This document shows, piece after piece, positions 8,441 to 16,319 of a stretch of DNA of 64,000 nucleotides (positions within the stretch are counted from its first letter, which is position 1; each line of letters opens with the position of its first letter). Below the pieces are notes generated by a model. That model was not told the DNA's origin. It made no database searches and worked only from the letters and a program-made list of their open reading frames with translations. The position numbers and the translations under genes were made by a program. Source of the stretch: Gymnodinialimonas phycosphaerae (GTDB lineage: Bacteria; Pseudomonadota; Alphaproteobacteria; Rhodobacterales; Rhodobacteraceae); contig NZ_JAIMBW010000001.1 in assembly GCF_019195455.1 (NCBI RefSeq), positions 186,001 through 250,000 on the forward strand, read 5' to 3'.

Positions 8441-9439
8441 ATGACCAACCGCACCACCAAGACCGCCAGCCTTTTTGCTGCCAGCGTCCTTGCCACAACG
8501 CCCGCTTTGGCGGACGGGCATCTGACGCCCGTGTCCTTTGGCACAAACTGGGTCGCTCAGGCCGAACACGGCGGGTTCTACCAATCCGTGGCCGATGGCA
8601 CCTACGCCGAATGCGGCCTCGATGTGACGATCGTGCCCGGCGGCCCACAGGTGAACAATACCGCGCTGATGTTGGCGGGCCGGATCGATTTCTACATGGG
8701 CGGCACTTTGGATGTGCTCTTCGGCGTGGCCGAGGATCTGCCGCTGGTCAACGTCATGGCCTCGTTCCAGAAGGACCCACAGGTGTTGATCACCCACCCG
8801 GGCCGCGTGTCGTCTTTCGCCGAAATGACGGAGCTGACGATGATCGTTCAGGACGGCGCGCCCTATTATGAATGGATGCGCTCGGCCTACGGCTTCACCG
8901 ATGACCAGCGCCAGACCTACACCTTCAACTCCGCGCCCTTCCTCGTGAACGAGGACGCCGCGCAGCAAGGCTACCTCTCGTCCGAGCCCTTCGCGGTAGA
9001 GCGCGAGACAGGATGGGCACCCGACGTCTACCTGATCGCCGATGCCGGTTTCGGCGCCTATTCCACCACGATCCAGACCGTTGCCGCGACTGTCGAGGAA
9101 CGCCCAGAGGTCGTGGAATGCTTTGTCAACGGCTCCATCCTTGGGTGGTACAACTACATGTACGGCGATCGAACGGCGGCAAACGCGCTGATTATGGAGG
9201 CCAATCCCGACATGACGCAGGAGGCGATCGACTACGCCGTCGCCGCAATGCTTGAGAACGGCATCGTCGACAGCGGCGACACCCTGGAATTGGGCATCGG
9301 CGCCATGACGGACGAGCGGATGGCCGATTTCTACGCGTCCATGGTCGACTCGGGCGTCGTGCCCGCTGGGCTCGACATTTCGGGCGCTTACACGACCGAG
9401 TTCGTAAATCAGGGTCTTGGCCTCGAACTGCGCCCCTGA
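8441..9439 (+). CDS. ABC transporter substrate-binding protein, NMT1/SsuA class
   Basis: Periplasmic binding protein of the NMT1/THI5-like (SsuA/TauA-type) family, 332 residues. A signal peptide of about 25 residues ends in ALADG. Members capture nitrogen or sulfur compounds such as pyrimidines, riboflavin precursors, taurine or nitrate. The segment VSFGTNWVAQAEHGGFYQS corresponds to the usual first strand and ligand loop of the family. It is followed by a GC-rich hairpin and then the ATPase and permease genes. The downstream deaminase, FAD oxidase and creatininase-type hydrolase point to an N-heterocycle or amide ligand; this is inference from context. Confidence 0.88.
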   Translation: MTNRTTKTASLFAASVLATTPALADGHLTPVSFGTNWVAQAEHGGFYQSVADGTYAECGLDVTIVPGGPQVNNTALMLAGRIDFYMGGTLDVLFGVAEDLPLVNVMASFQKDPQVLITHPGRVSSFAEMTELTMIVQDGAPYYEWMRSAYGFTDDQRQTYTFNSAPFLVNEDAAQQGYLSSEPFAVERETGWAPDVYLIADAGFGAYSTTIQTVAATVEERPEVVECFVNGSILGWYNYMYGDRTAANALIMEANPDMTQEAIDYAVAAMLENGIVDSGDTLELGIGAMTDERMADFYASMVDSGVVPAGLDISGAYTTEFVNQGLGLELRP

Positions 9440-9453
9440 GCGGCGCGCAATGA

Positions 9454-9485
9454 CCCCGCGCGGCATTCATCGCGCGGGGATTTTC
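9454..9485 (+). terminator. GC hairpin with T-run between binding-protein and ATPase genes
   Basis: Perfect 9-base arms (9454-9462 and 9471-9479) with an 8-base loop, followed by ATTTT. This has the form of an intrinsic terminator, but it lies inside an operon, so it probably acts as an attenuator that keeps binding-protein mRNA in excess of the downstream genes. Confidence 0.7.
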
Positions 9486-9508
9486 CTATTGAGATCAAGT
9501 CTATATCC

Positions 9509-10300
9509 GTGACAGCGCCAGCGCCCTCCCCCACATTCGACCGGCCCACGATCCTGCGCATGCAGGAGGTCGACAAAACCTTTACCGGCAATGTCGTGGC
9601 GCTGCGGCGCATGTCGATGGAGGTTCGGCAAGGCGATTTCATCTCGCTTCTGGGGCCGTCGGGCTGTGGCAAATCCACTGCCCTTCGTCTGATTTCAGGC
9701 CTTATGCGGCCGACGCTGGGGCGCATCACATGGGAAGGCGACGCCAGCGTCGATGATCTTGGCGTCGTATTCCAGGAACCCACCTTGATGCCCTGGGCCA
9801 CGGTCGAAAAAAACGTCTGGCTGCCGTTTCGGCTGCGCGGCAAATCGCTGGCCTCGTGCCGTGAGCAGATCCGCGAAGCGCTGGCGCTTGTAGACCTTAC
9901 CGGTTTTGAGGATCGCTATCCAAGAGAGCTGTCGGGCGGCATGAAGATGCGCGTCTCTATCGCCCGCGCGCTGGTGACCAACCCGCGCCTGATTCTGATG
10001 GACGAGCCTTTCGCCGCCCTCGATGAAATCACCCGCCAAAAGCTAAACGACGATCTATTGGCCTTGAAGGCCAAGACCAATGCGACAGTGATTTTCGTGA
10101 CCCATTCGGTGTTTGAGAGTGTCTTCCTCTCTGACCGCATCCTCGTGATGGCCGCCCGTCCGGGCCGCGTGATCGCTGAAATCGCGGTTCCCGAGGCCTA
10201 CCCCCGAGGACTCGACTGGCGCACCTCTCCGGAATACGCGCGCCTTGCACGCGAAACTTCCGATACGTTGCAAACCACCATGGTGGAGGACGCGCACTGA
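9509..10300 (+). CDS. ABC transporter ATP-binding protein (SsuB/TauB class)
   Basis: Cytoplasmic ATPase of the nitrate/sulfonate/taurine-type importer family, 263 residues from a GTG start; the ribosome site is weak, so the start is less certain than the rest (an in-frame ATG encodes Met18). Walker A is GPSGCGKS at 49-56, the signature is LSGGMKMR and Walker B ends LILMDEP, all intact. The gene ends one base into the permease start, so the two are coupled. It pairs with the binding protein at 8441 and the permease at 10300. Confidence 0.9.
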   Translation: MTAPAPSPTFDRPTILRMQEVDKTFTGNVVALRRMSMEVRQGDFISLLGPSGCGKSTALRLISGLMRPTLGRITWEGDASVDDLGVVFQEPTLMPWATVEKNVWLPFRLRGKSLASCREQIREALALVDLTGFEDRYPRELSGGMKMRVSIARALVTNPRLILMDEPFAALDEITRQKLNDDLLALKAKTNATVIFVTHSVFESVFLSDRILVMAARPGRVIAEIAVPEAYPRGLDWRTSPEYARLARETSDTLQTTMVEDAH

Positions 10301-11163
10301 TGGCTGTCACCGAACAGAACCCCGCACAGGATCGGGGCCCGCTTTTCGATGCCGAAGAAGAGCGGATCGCGCGCCGCAAGAAGACCGAGGCCATTGCGCG
10401 CTGGGTTATCCCGCTCGTGGTCATGGCCATCGCGATTTACGCTTGGCACCGCGTGGTCGTGGTCAACGAGATCCCCCACTACGTGCTGCCCGGCCCCGGC
10501 CTGGTGTTGGAGACACTTTGGACCGATCGTGAAATCCTGTTCCCGGCGCTTCTGGTGACCCTCAGGATCACTTTTCTGGCGCTCTTGATCGCCATTGTGG
10601 GCGGCGTCGGGCTTGCGATCCTGTTTGCCCAGTCGAAGTTCGCGGAGATGTCGTTTTCGCCCTTCGCGGTGATCCTTCAGGTCACGCCCATCGTCTCAAT
10701 CGCGCCGCTGATCTTCATCTATATCGAAAGCCGCCTCGTCGGCCTTTTACTTTGCGCGTGGATCGTGGCGTTCTTCCCTGTGCTTGCGAACACGACGCTT
10801 GGGTTGAAGTCGGCAGACCACAACTTGCGAGATTTGTTCAGAATTTACCGTGCCAGCCGCTGGCAGCGGTTGATCCATCTGCAATTGCCCTCGGCACTGC
10901 CCTACTTTCTTGGCGGCTTGAAAATTGCCGGGGGGCTTGCCCTGATCGGCGCCGTAGTGGCGGAGTATGTCGCGGGGTCTGGTGGCCTCGCCTCGGGCCT
11001 TGCCTTCCGTATTCTGGAGGCGGGATACCGCCTCAACATCCCTCGAATGTTCGCCGCCCTCATCCTGATCGCGGTCACGGGTGTCGTGATCTACGCAGCA
11101 ACCTCGCTGATCTCGCATCTGGCGCTGCGAAAGTGGCATGAATCCGCGTTAAAAAGAGAATGA
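10300..11163 (+). CDS. ABC transporter permease (SsuC/TauC class)
   Basis: Inner-membrane permease, 287 residues, of the binding-protein-dependent family that includes SsuC, TauC and ThiX. A cytoplasmic N-terminus of about 30 charged residues is followed by about six membrane spans. The EAA-type loop that contacts the ATPase is present around residues 185-205 (YRASRWQRLIHLQLPSALPY). Its start shares one base with the ATPase stop, and its stop overlaps the amidohydrolase start as ATGA. This coupling ties transport directly to the catabolic genes that follow. Confidence 0.9.
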   Translation: MAVTEQNPAQDRGPLFDAEEERIARRKKTEAIARWVIPLVVMAIAIYAWHRVVVVNEIPHYVLPGPGLVLETLWTDREILFPALLVTLRITFLALLIAIVGGVGLAILFAQSKFAEMSFSPFAVILQVTPIVSIAPLIFIYIESRLVGLLLCAWIVAFFPVLANTTLGLKSADHNLRDLFRIYRASRWQRLIHLQLPSALPYFLGGLKIAGGLALIGAVVAEYVAGSGGLASGLAFRILEAGYRLNIPRMFAALILIAVTGVVIYAATSLISHLALRKWHESALKRE

Positions 11164-12434
11164 GTATGGACTTCAAGACGCTGCCCTCCGGCAGTATCCG
11201 CCTTGAAAACGTGACCCTTCCCGGTTGCCTGATCGGGCAATCGGGGCTGGTGCGCACGTCCGTCAGCATCGTCGACGGCGTAATCGCACCAGACGGTGGC
11301 ACGCCTGTGGATATGGGCGGTGCCATGGTGTTTCCCTGCTTCGTCGATATGCACACACATCTGGACAAAGGCCACATCTGGCCCCGCTCCCCCAATCCCG
11401 ATGGCACCTTCATGGGCGCGCTGGAGGCGGTGCGAGACGACAAGCCAGGTCGTTGGGACGCGACTGATCTGCCGCCCCGGATGGATTTCAGCCTCAAGTG
11501 CGCTTACGCCCATGGCACCCGCGCGATCCGCACACATCTGGACTACTTCGGTGAAACCGATGACGCCCGCATCAGCTGGGATGTCTTCGCCCAGATCCGT
11601 GCCGACTGGGCTGGCCGAATTGACCTGCAAGCCGCCGTTTTGACGGGCATCGATATGGCGGCCGATCCCGCCGCCGTTGCCGATTGCGCTGATCTGGTCG
11701 CCGCCCACAATGGCATTCTTGGGGCCGTTACCTATCCCGAGCCGGACCTGCGTGACTGGCTGATGACCTATTTCGATGCCGCCGCCAGGCGTGGAATGAA
11801 CCTCGACTTCCACGTCGATGAGACGATGGACGCAAATGTTAATACACTTAAGGATATCGCCGAGATCGCTTTGGAGACCGGTTTCGAAGGCAAGACTACC
11901 GTGGGGCACCTTTGCTCACTTTCGGTGATGCCCGAAGCCACCGCCATGGCGACCCTTGATCTTGTGGCGCAAGCGGGCATGGACGTTGTCAGCTTGCCGA
12001 TGTGCAACATGTACCTGCAAGACCGCATTGGCGCGTGTACGCCGCGCAACCGTGGCATCACCCTGGTGCATGAGATGAAGGCGCGCGGCATCAACGTCAG
12101 TTTCGCCTCCGACAACACCCGCGATCCCTTCTATGCGTACGGCGATATGGACGTGATCGAGGTGATGCGCGAGGCCACGCGCATTGGCCATCTGGACCAT
12201 TCCGACGACGATTGGACCCATGCTTTCTTGGGCAACCCCGCACGCGCTTGCGGCATGCCTGTGCCATCACTTGCACCCGGTGCCCCTGCCGATCTGGTGA
12301 TTTGCCGCGCCCGCGAATGGACCGAGCTTTTCTCGCGTCCGCAGGCCGACCGAATTGTCATCCGCGGCGGCGTTCAGATCGATCGAACACTTCCCGACTA
12401 CGCAGAACTAGACCACTTGATGGAGGCAAAATGA
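11160..12434 (+). CDS. Cytosine-deaminase-like amidohydrolase
   Basis: Metal-dependent amidohydrolase most like cytosine deaminase (CodA), 424 residues. Expected catalytic residues can all be placed: HTH metal ligands H65 and H67, then H218 and E221 (HVDE), H250 (GHLC) and D318 (ASDN before DPFYAYG). The CodA-like block with CNMYLQDR and RGIT is also present. The family deaminates or hydrolyses cyclic amidines such as cytosine, isoguanine, creatinine or triazines, so cytosine itself is not assured. It overlaps the permease gene by ATGA and the oxidase gene by 4 bases, so the imported compound is probably its substrate. A TTAA-N5-TTAA motif lies at 11839-11851. Confidence 0.85.
   Translation: MSMDFKTLPSGSIRLENVTLPGCLIGQSGLVRTSVSIVDGVIAPDGGTPVDMGGAMVFPCFVDMHTHLDKGHIWPRSPNPDGTFMGALEAVRDDKPGRWDATDLPPRMDFSLKCAYAHGTRAIRTHLDYFGETDDARISWDVFAQIRADWAGRIDLQAAVLTGIDMAADPAAVADCADLVAAHNGILGAVTYPEPDLRDWLMTYFDAAARRGMNLDFHVDETMDANVNTLKDIAEIALETGFEGKTTVGHLCSLSVMPEATAMATLDLVAQAGMDVVSLPMCNMYLQDRIGACTPRNRGITLVHEMKARGINVSFASDNTRDPFYAYGDMDVIEVMREATRIGHLDHSDDDWTHAFLGNPARACGMPVPSLAPGAPADLVICRAREWTELFSRPQADRIVIRGGVQIDRTLPDYAELDHLMEAK
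11839..11851. repeat. TTAA-N5-TTAA motif copy 2
   Basis: Inside the amidohydrolase gene, encoding Val-Asn-Thr-Leu-Lys. Confidence 0.6.
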
Positions 12435-13837
12435 ACATTCAAGCAGCCATTGAGGCCCTGCAAGCGGCCGACATCGACGTCGACCTCAACGCGGCCTCCG
12501 TCAAATCGAAATCCCGTGACTTCTTTTGGTATTCGCCGGTCTTGAAGGACCGTCTTGACCATGTCGTCGCCGATTTCGTCGCTACGCCCCAAACTGAGGC
12601 GCAGGTCATCGATATCTTGCGTACCTGCTATGCCCACGACGTCCCCGTCACCACACGCGGAACGGGGACTGGAAACTACGGCCAGGCGATGCCGCTTGCG
12701 GGTGGTTGCGTGTTGCATCTGCATAAGATGAATGCTGTCAAGGAAATCGCGCCAGGGCGCGTGGTGGTCGAGCCCGGGTGCCTGCTGAAAGATCTGGATG
12801 CCGCGTGCATCGCCGACTCGGGCCAGGAAGTTCGCATGTTCTCAAGCACATGGGCGACGGCCACCATCGGTGGTTTCATCGCCGGCGGCTCAGGCGGGGT
12901 GGGCTCTGTTCGTTGGGGCGCGCTGCGTGATCCCGGTAACATCATCCGCCTGCGCGTCGTCACGATGGAGGAGGAACCGCGCGTCCTCGATATCAGCGGC
13001 GACGATCTGCACCGCGTCTCCCATGCCTACGGCACCAACGGGATCATCACGGAAATCGAGATTCCGCTGGCCCCCGCCTATGATTGGATCGGCGTGTTCG
13101 TGGCCTTTGACAGCTTCGACGAGGCGCTGCAATACTCCTACGATCTGGCGTCGTGCGACGGCATTCTGATCAAGCTTGCAACGGTGTTCGAGGCCCCGAT
13201 CGCAAAGGACTACTTCCAACGGATCGCCCCCCACGTCACCCAGGGTGATGCCCTTGTTGCCCTTATGGTGGCCCCCCACGGGATGCCGGGGTGGGAGACG
13301 TTTACCGCCGGCTACGCGGCGCGCCCGATCTACCGCAGTGACAAGAGCGATTGGCGCAAGGACCCCGGCCACGTCTTCGAATACGGCTGGAACCACACCA
13401 CTCTGCGTGCCCTCAAAGTCGACCCGTCCATCACCTATCTTCAGATCGCCTACGGCACCGACGATCCTGTCGCCCTTGCCAGGAAAATGCGCGATGAACT
13501 TAGCCCCGAGTGCCTGCAACACATTGAAGTCATGCGCCAAAATGGTCGCATCGCGATGGCTGGTCTGACCCTGGTGAAGTTCCAATCCGAGGCGCGTCTT
13601 GATGAGATCATCGCCCTGCATGAGGCCAACGGCGCCATGAATTTCAACCCGCACCGCTACACGTTGGAGGAAGGTGGGCGCCAGGCCGTCGACGCCCGCC
13701 AACTGGATTTCAAGCGCGAGGCGGATCCCAAAGGCTTGCTCAATCCCGGCAAGATGATCTCTTGGGATGACCCGGATTATAGCTTCGACCAGATGTATGC
13801 CTGGCCAGGATTGCAGGCCAAACCGGCGGCGGAATGA
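12431..13837 (+). CDS. FAD-linked oxidase (GlcD/PCMH family)
   Basis: FAD-binding oxidoreductase with a PCMH/VAO-type flavin domain (roughly residues 40-210) and a GlcD-like C-terminal cap, 468 residues. The flavin-binding stretch TRGTGTGNYGQAMPL (near 75-90) and the later STWATATIGGFIAGGSGGVG block are typical. There is no obvious histidine for covalent FAD. The frame runs upstream into the amidohydrolase gene, but the ATG at 12431 overlaps that gene's stop as ATGA and is the natural start. It probably oxidises the deaminated intermediate. It is followed with no gap by two flavodoxin-fold reductases. Confidence 0.85.
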   Translation: MNIQAAIEALQAADIDVDLNAASVKSKSRDFFWYSPVLKDRLDHVVADFVATPQTEAQVIDILRTCYAHDVPVTTRGTGTGNYGQAMPLAGGCVLHLHKMNAVKEIAPGRVVVEPGCLLKDLDAACIADSGQEVRMFSSTWATATIGGFIAGGSGGVGSVRWGALRDPGNIIRLRVVTMEEEPRVLDISGDDLHRVSHAYGTNGIITEIEIPLAPAYDWIGVFVAFDSFDEALQYSYDLASCDGILIKLATVFEAPIAKDYFQRIAPHVTQGDALVALMVAPHGMPGWETFTAGYAARPIYRSDKSDWRKDPGHVFEYGWNHTTLRALKVDPSITYLQIAYGTDDPVALARKMRDELSPECLQHIEVMRQNGRIAMAGLTLVKFQSEARLDEIIALHEANGAMNFNPHRYTLEEGGRQAVDARQLDFKREADPKGLLNPGKMISWDDPDYSFDQMYAWPGLQAKPAAE

Positions 13838-14419
13838 ATGGCGAAGGCGCTGGTCATCTACGCCCATCCCGTGCCTGAAAGCTTGGGTGGGGCGGCGCAC
13901 AAGGCAGTGATCAGCGCCCTTAATCATAAGGGGTGGGAGGTCGATGATTGCGACCTTTACGCAGAACATTTCGACCCCGTCCTCAGCGCTGAAGAGCGGC
14001 GTGGCTACCATGACACCGCCACCAATACGGCGCAGGTGCAAGGCTATGTCGACCGTTTGCGTGCCGCTGATGCGCTCGTCCTTTGTTTCCCGGTTTGGAA
14101 CTTTGGCTACCCCGCAATCCTGAAGGGTTGGTTTGACCGGGTCATGCTGCCGGGTGTGTCATTCGACCTTCAAGACGGAAAGCTGACGCCTTGCCTGAAG
14201 AACATCCGCAAACTCGCCGCCGTGACCACCTATGGCAGCACACCGTGGCGCGCATTCCTGGCCGGAGATCCGCCCAGGAAACTGGTCAAGCGCGTGGTGT
14301 TCGGCACGCTGCGACCCGAGAAAACCCGCTATATTGTTCAATACGACATGAATAATATCACCCCGGCGGGCTGCGACGCGTTCCTGGCCCGCGTCACCCG
14401 CGAGATGGAGGCATTTTGA
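13838..14419 (+). CDS. NAD(P)H-dependent flavodoxin-fold oxidoreductase
   Basis: Flavodoxin_2-type NAD(P)H:quinone reductase (KefF/MdaB/NQO-like), 193 residues. It begins with the strand ALVIYAHPVPES (flavin phosphate loop) and contains LVLCFPVWNFGYPAILKGW, the hallmark FMN/FAD ring-binding region. The ATG directly follows the stop of the FAD oxidase gene with no spacer. A second, related copy follows immediately. They may reoxidise or protect against quinone-like or aromatic intermediates of the pathway; this is inference. Confidence 0.85.
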   Translation: MAKALVIYAHPVPESLGGAAHKAVISALNHKGWEVDDCDLYAEHFDPVLSAEERRGYHDTATNTAQVQGYVDRLRAADALVLCFPVWNFGYPAILKGWFDRVMLPGVSFDLQDGKLTPCLKNIRKLAAVTTYGSTPWRAFLAGDPPRKLVKRVVFGTLRPEKTRYIVQYDMNNITPAGCDAFLARVTREMEAF

Positions 14420-15049
14420 ATGCGCGCGTTGGTCGTCTATTGTCATCCGAAAGAGGGCTCTTTCGCCTCTGCTGTCCGCGACACGGTGCTGGATCGATTG
14501 CAATCGTCAGGCGCGCATACGCGGGTGCGAGACCTCTATGCCGAAGGGTTCCAGCCCGTCCTGACCCCGTCCGAATGGACCGATTATCTCGACGCGCCCG
14601 CCAATCGGGCGCCCGTCGAAGATCATGTTACGGACCTCGAATGGTGCGATACGCTGATCTTCATCTACCCCACCTGGTGGTACGGTTTGCCCGCAATGTT
14701 GAAGGGTTGGTTGGACCGCGTGCTGTTGCCTGAGGTCGCCTTTCTGATGCCGAAATCGGAGGGAGAGACCATCCGCCCCGGCCTTCACCACATTGAAAGG
14801 ATGGGTGTTTTTACCACCTGCGGCGCGTCTTGGTGGTTGACGCGCCTGGTCGGTGCGCCGGGCCGTCGCACATTGCTGCGTGGGGTGGGCTTCTTGTTGA
14901 AGCCCCGTGCGAAGAAGGTCTTTGCGGCCACTTACCTGATGGACAGCGCAGGGCCAGAGGCGCTGAAAAAGCACCTCGTGACGGTCGCCACCAAGACCGA
15001 TAAACTCATCGGGCCCTCGACCAACCCGGAAGGAGCGCCCGCCCAATGA
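14420..15049 (+). CDS. NAD(P)H-dependent flavodoxin-fold oxidoreductase, second copy
   Basis: Second flavodoxin_2 family protein, 209 residues, starting directly after the stop of the first. It has the same architecture: ALVVYCHPKEGSFAS at the N-terminus and LIFIYPTWWYGLPAMLKGW in the flavin ring loop. The two copies are clearly diverged, so they are not a recent duplication and may form a heterodimer or handle different substrates. The end overlaps the creatininase-family gene by 4 bases. Confidence 0.85.
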   Translation: MRALVVYCHPKEGSFASAVRDTVLDRLQSSGAHTRVRDLYAEGFQPVLTPSEWTDYLDAPANRAPVEDHVTDLEWCDTLIFIYPTWWYGLPAMLKGWLDRVLLPEVAFLMPKSEGETIRPGLHHIERMGVFTTCGASWWLTRLVGAPGRRTLLRGVGFLLKPRAKKVFAATYLMDSAGPEALKKHLVTVATKTDKLIGPSTNPEGAPAQ

Positions 15050-15831
15050 GCCGCTATTGGATCGACTATCCCGCTCCTGACCTGCGCATAGACCCCGACA
15101 GGACGATTGCGGTGCTGCCTGTCGCCGCCGTCGAGCAGCACGGGCCGCACCTGCCCGTGGGTGTCGACACGATGATCAACCAGGGCCTCTGCGACGAGTT
15201 GGTGGCGCGATGCCCTGATGCGCTTGATATGCGGCTTCTGCCCCTACAAGCCATCGGCAAGTCGAACGAGCATCTGTGGGCCCCTGGGACACTGACCCTG
15301 ACCGCCGAGACGGCGATGAAGGCCTGGGTAGAGATCGGACTGTCCGTGGCGCGCGCGGGCGTGCGGAAGATGCTTATCGTGAATTCCCATGGTGGCAATA
15401 TGGATTTGATTTCAATCGTTTCGCGTGAACTGCGTGTGCGTGCGGGCATGTACTGCGTGCGCATGGGGTGGGGGGCAGGCGGCGCGCCCGAGGGCGTATA
15501 CTCGGCGCAGGAGGCGGCCCAAGGCATCCATGGAGGCGACAATGAGACGTCGCTGATGCTGCATTTCCGGCCCGACACGGTGGATATGTCAAAGGCCCAT
15601 GATTTCCGCTGGACCCACAGCCAGGGAGAGATCCCGCCCGTTGGCCCCATCGCGCACGGTTGGATCGCTTCGGATGTGAACCCCGACGGCGTCGCCGGAG
15701 AGGCGCACCTGGCCACCGCCGAGAAGGGTCGTGTGACTGCCGCGCACTACGTTGATGGGGTGATCGACGTGCTCCGCAAGATTGCCGCGCAGCCGTTGGA
15801 CCGGTTTGACCCGGTCAAGACACCCTACTGA
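15046..15831 (+). CDS. Creatininase family amidohydrolase
   Basis: Creatininase/FAPy-deformylase superfamily hydrolase, 261 residues. Metal ligands can be placed: E30 and H32 (VEQHG), D41 (GVDT), H115 (NSHGGN) and E167 (GGDNET). Family members open cyclic amides (creatinine), deformylate pyrimidines in deazaflavin or riboflavin pathways, or act on mycofactocin peptide. As the last gene of the transporter-deaminase-oxidase unit it could perform ring opening of the oxidised heterocycle. Its stop overlaps the opposing soxG-like gene by 7 bases. Confidence 0.87.
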   Translation: MSRYWIDYPAPDLRIDPDRTIAVLPVAAVEQHGPHLPVGVDTMINQGLCDELVARCPDALDMRLLPLQAIGKSNEHLWAPGTLTLTAETAMKAWVEIGLSVARAGVRKMLIVNSHGGNMDLISIVSRELRVRAGMYCVRMGWGAGGAPEGVYSAQEAAQGIHGGDNETSLMLHFRPDTVDMSKAHDFRWTHSQGEIPPVGPIAHGWIASDVNPDGVAGEAHLATAEKGRVTAAHYVDGVIDVLRKIAAQPLDRFDPVKTPY

Positions 15832-16319
15832 CGGCGCGCGAACCACGTTGTCATATAGGTCGTGAAGGCGGTCTCGACCCATAGTTCGGCGCCGGTCTCA
15901 TTGCGGGTAAGCAGGCAGGTAAGCCCTGCGAAAAGCACAGCGGCAGAAGGCGATCCGTCTGCCAGGTCCGCGCTCGTGCCCTCGGCCAAAGCGTCGTCCA
16001 GTGCGGGGCCTGACAGGTCAAACCGCGTGTAAAGGCCCGTTGCCGGGCTGCAGGCGTAGCCGTCGTGCCAGCCCTCAGGGCCCGCAACACCTACCAGAAG
16101 CGCCCGATCCCGGGCGATGCGAATACCGTCATGGGCCCGGCGGAGTTGGTACAGCCCGACCATCTGGGATATTGGCGAGCAAGCTTCTAGCCCTTTGGCA
16201 AGGTTTCCAGAAATCAGGCAGGCGGCCTCTGTGACGGCTCGCCGGATCATCAGCCCCGCATGTTCAAGGGCGGCCCCTTCGATCAACCGATTATCCGTCC
16301 ATTCCCGCTCGGACATCAT
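15825..16319 (-). CDS. soxG: Divergent sarcosine oxidase gamma subunit
   Basis: 164-residue protein in the exact place of soxG, last in a soxB-D-A order and overlapping soxA as ATGA. The N-terminal two thirds do not resemble known gamma subunits. The C-terminal 70 residues keep the pattern I expect for SoxG: a FDLSGPALDD block, an acidic DLADGSP stretch, then LFAGLTCLLTR and a final LWVETAFTTYMTTWF, matching the GcvT-like last strands and helix. The gamma subunit helps hold the alpha-beta-gamma-delta complex together. The assignment rests on position plus this partial pattern, so an unrelated protein remains possible. Confidence 0.6.
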   Translation of the reverse strand: MMSEREWTDNRLIEGAALEHAGLMIRRAVTEAACLISGNLAKGLEACSPISQMVGLYQLRRAHDGIRIARDRALLVGVAGPEGWHDGYACSPATGLYTRFDLSGPALDDALAEGTSADLADGSPSAAVLFAGLTCLLTRNETGAELWVETAFTTYMTTWFARRQ

